NCBI GenBank assembly: GCA_947458775.1
Contig: CANGZX010000067.1
Coordinates: 1 to 5,146, forward strand
DNA length: 5,146 nucleotides
Source: Sphingobacteriaceae bacterium
GTDB lineage: Bacteria; Bacteroidota; Bacteroidia; Sphingobacteriales; Sphingobacteriaceae
Direction: 5' to 3'
Position 1 is the stretch's first letter, and each line of letters starts with the position of its first letter. The notes below the pieces were generated by a model, which was not told the origin of the DNA, did not search any database, and was given only the letters and a program-made list of their open reading frames with translations. Of the stretch, positions 4,838-5,146 are shown one piece after another. Both the position numbers and the translations under genes were made by a program.

Positions 4838-5146
4838 CTAAAGCTTAGGAATGTAGTTTTTAGCCTGTCGCAGAGCTTTTTCTATACCTGCTGAATTCTT
4901 ACCCCCTGCAGTAGCATAAAAAGGCTGTCCACCACCGCCACCATCAATTTCTTTAGCTAATTCTCGAATAATGTTTCCAGCATTTAGGTTTTTTTCTTTT
5001 ACTAAATTTTCAGAAAGCATAACCGTTAAGCTCGGCTTGCCGTCAATTTCTGCTGCCAATACTACATAAATATCCGCCAATTTATCTTCGAGGCTGTAAG
5101 CCAATGTTTTTATGGCTTCTGCATTGGGTAAATCTACCTTTTGAGC
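4838..5146 (-). CDS. alaS: Alanyl-tRNA synthetase, C-terminal end (5' part outside window)
   Basis: The last 102 codons of alanyl-tRNA synthetase are visible; the frame is open to the right edge, starting AQKVDLPNAEAIKTLAYSLE. The enzyme charges tRNA-Ala with alanine in the cytoplasm and is about 870 residues long in most bacteria. The visible part is the C-terminal (C-Ala, DHHA1-type) region, which contributes to tRNA binding and dimerisation. The decisive evidence is the glycine-rich motif IDGGGGGQPFYATAGGKN, the counterpart of GGKGGGRPDMAQAGG in E. coli AlaRS, preceded by AEIDGKPSLTVMLSENLVKE and INAG-like NAGNIIRELAKE. The TTG at 5104 is an internal leucine codon, not a start, because homology continues upstream of it. 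The catalytic core and editing domain are not in the window. The stop codon TAG at 4840-4838 is followed by a 71-bp gap to the tlpA-like gene. Confidence 0.95.
   Translation of the reverse strand, partial: AQKVDLPNAEAIKTLAYSLEDKLADIYVVLAAEIDGKPSLTVMLSENLVKEKNLNAGNIIRELAKEIDGGGGGQPFYATAGGKNSAGIEKALRQAKNYIPKL

Noticed and set aside
4838..5104. A small standalone gene starting at TTG 5104
   Set aside because: The same frame stays open to the window edge and the upstream residues continue the AlaRS homology, so this is the tail of alaS.
1..5146. Mobile element, CRISPR array, defence island or other new multi-gene system
   Set aside because: All genes belong to common core families, base composition looks even, and no transposase, integrase, spacer-repeat pattern or long inverted repeat is present.

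Overview
The window looks like a chromosomal core segment of a low-GC member of the Bacteroidota. The reasons are the protein types (a short arginine decarboxylase of about 460 residues, an arginase with DAHADLHSP, an AlaRS tail with GGGGGQPFYATAGG, and a TlpA-like thioredoxin lipoprotein), mostly poor Shine-Dalgarno sequences, and several TAnnTTTG-type -7 promoter boxes, which are the Bacteroidota form. A flavobacterial or sphingobacterial source is plausible, but I cannot place it further.

Layout from left to right: (1) positions 1-653, minus strand: the N-terminal 217 codons of an arginase that runs off the left edge. (2) 654-752: a divergent intergenic region with two perfect TAnnTTTG boxes facing each other. 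(3) 753-2141, plus strand: a complete PLP-dependent arginine decarboxylase. (4) 2143-2862, minus: an RluA-family pseudouridine synthase with a TTG start, meeting the decarboxylase tail to tail with one base between the stop codons. (5) 2909-3601, minus: an OmpR/PhoB-type response regulator, preceded by three PhoB-box-like repeats at exact 11-bp spacing. (6) 3672-4766, minus: a lipoprotein thiol-disulfide oxidoreductase (TlpA/ResA type). (7) 4838-5146, minus: the last 102 codons of alanyl-tRNA synthetase, which enters from the right edge.

The left part is an arginine node. Arginase sends arginine to ornithine and urea, while arginine decarboxylase sends it to agmatine and polyamines, and the two genes diverge from a 99-bp region whose putative promoters overlap. 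The right part is a same-strand series alaS - tlpA-like - response regulator - rluA-like with gaps of 71, 70 and 46 bp. Promoter-like signals in these gaps suggest partly independent transcription rather than one tight operon.

I see no mobile element, CRISPR array, RNA gene or clear new multi-gene system. The signals worth following are regulatory: the 11-bp triple repeat before the response regulator, a nearly identical 15-16 bp motif repeated in the leaders of the rluA-like and tlpA-like genes, and the face-to-face promoter boxes between the two arginine genes. No gene-free stretch exceeds 100 bases.
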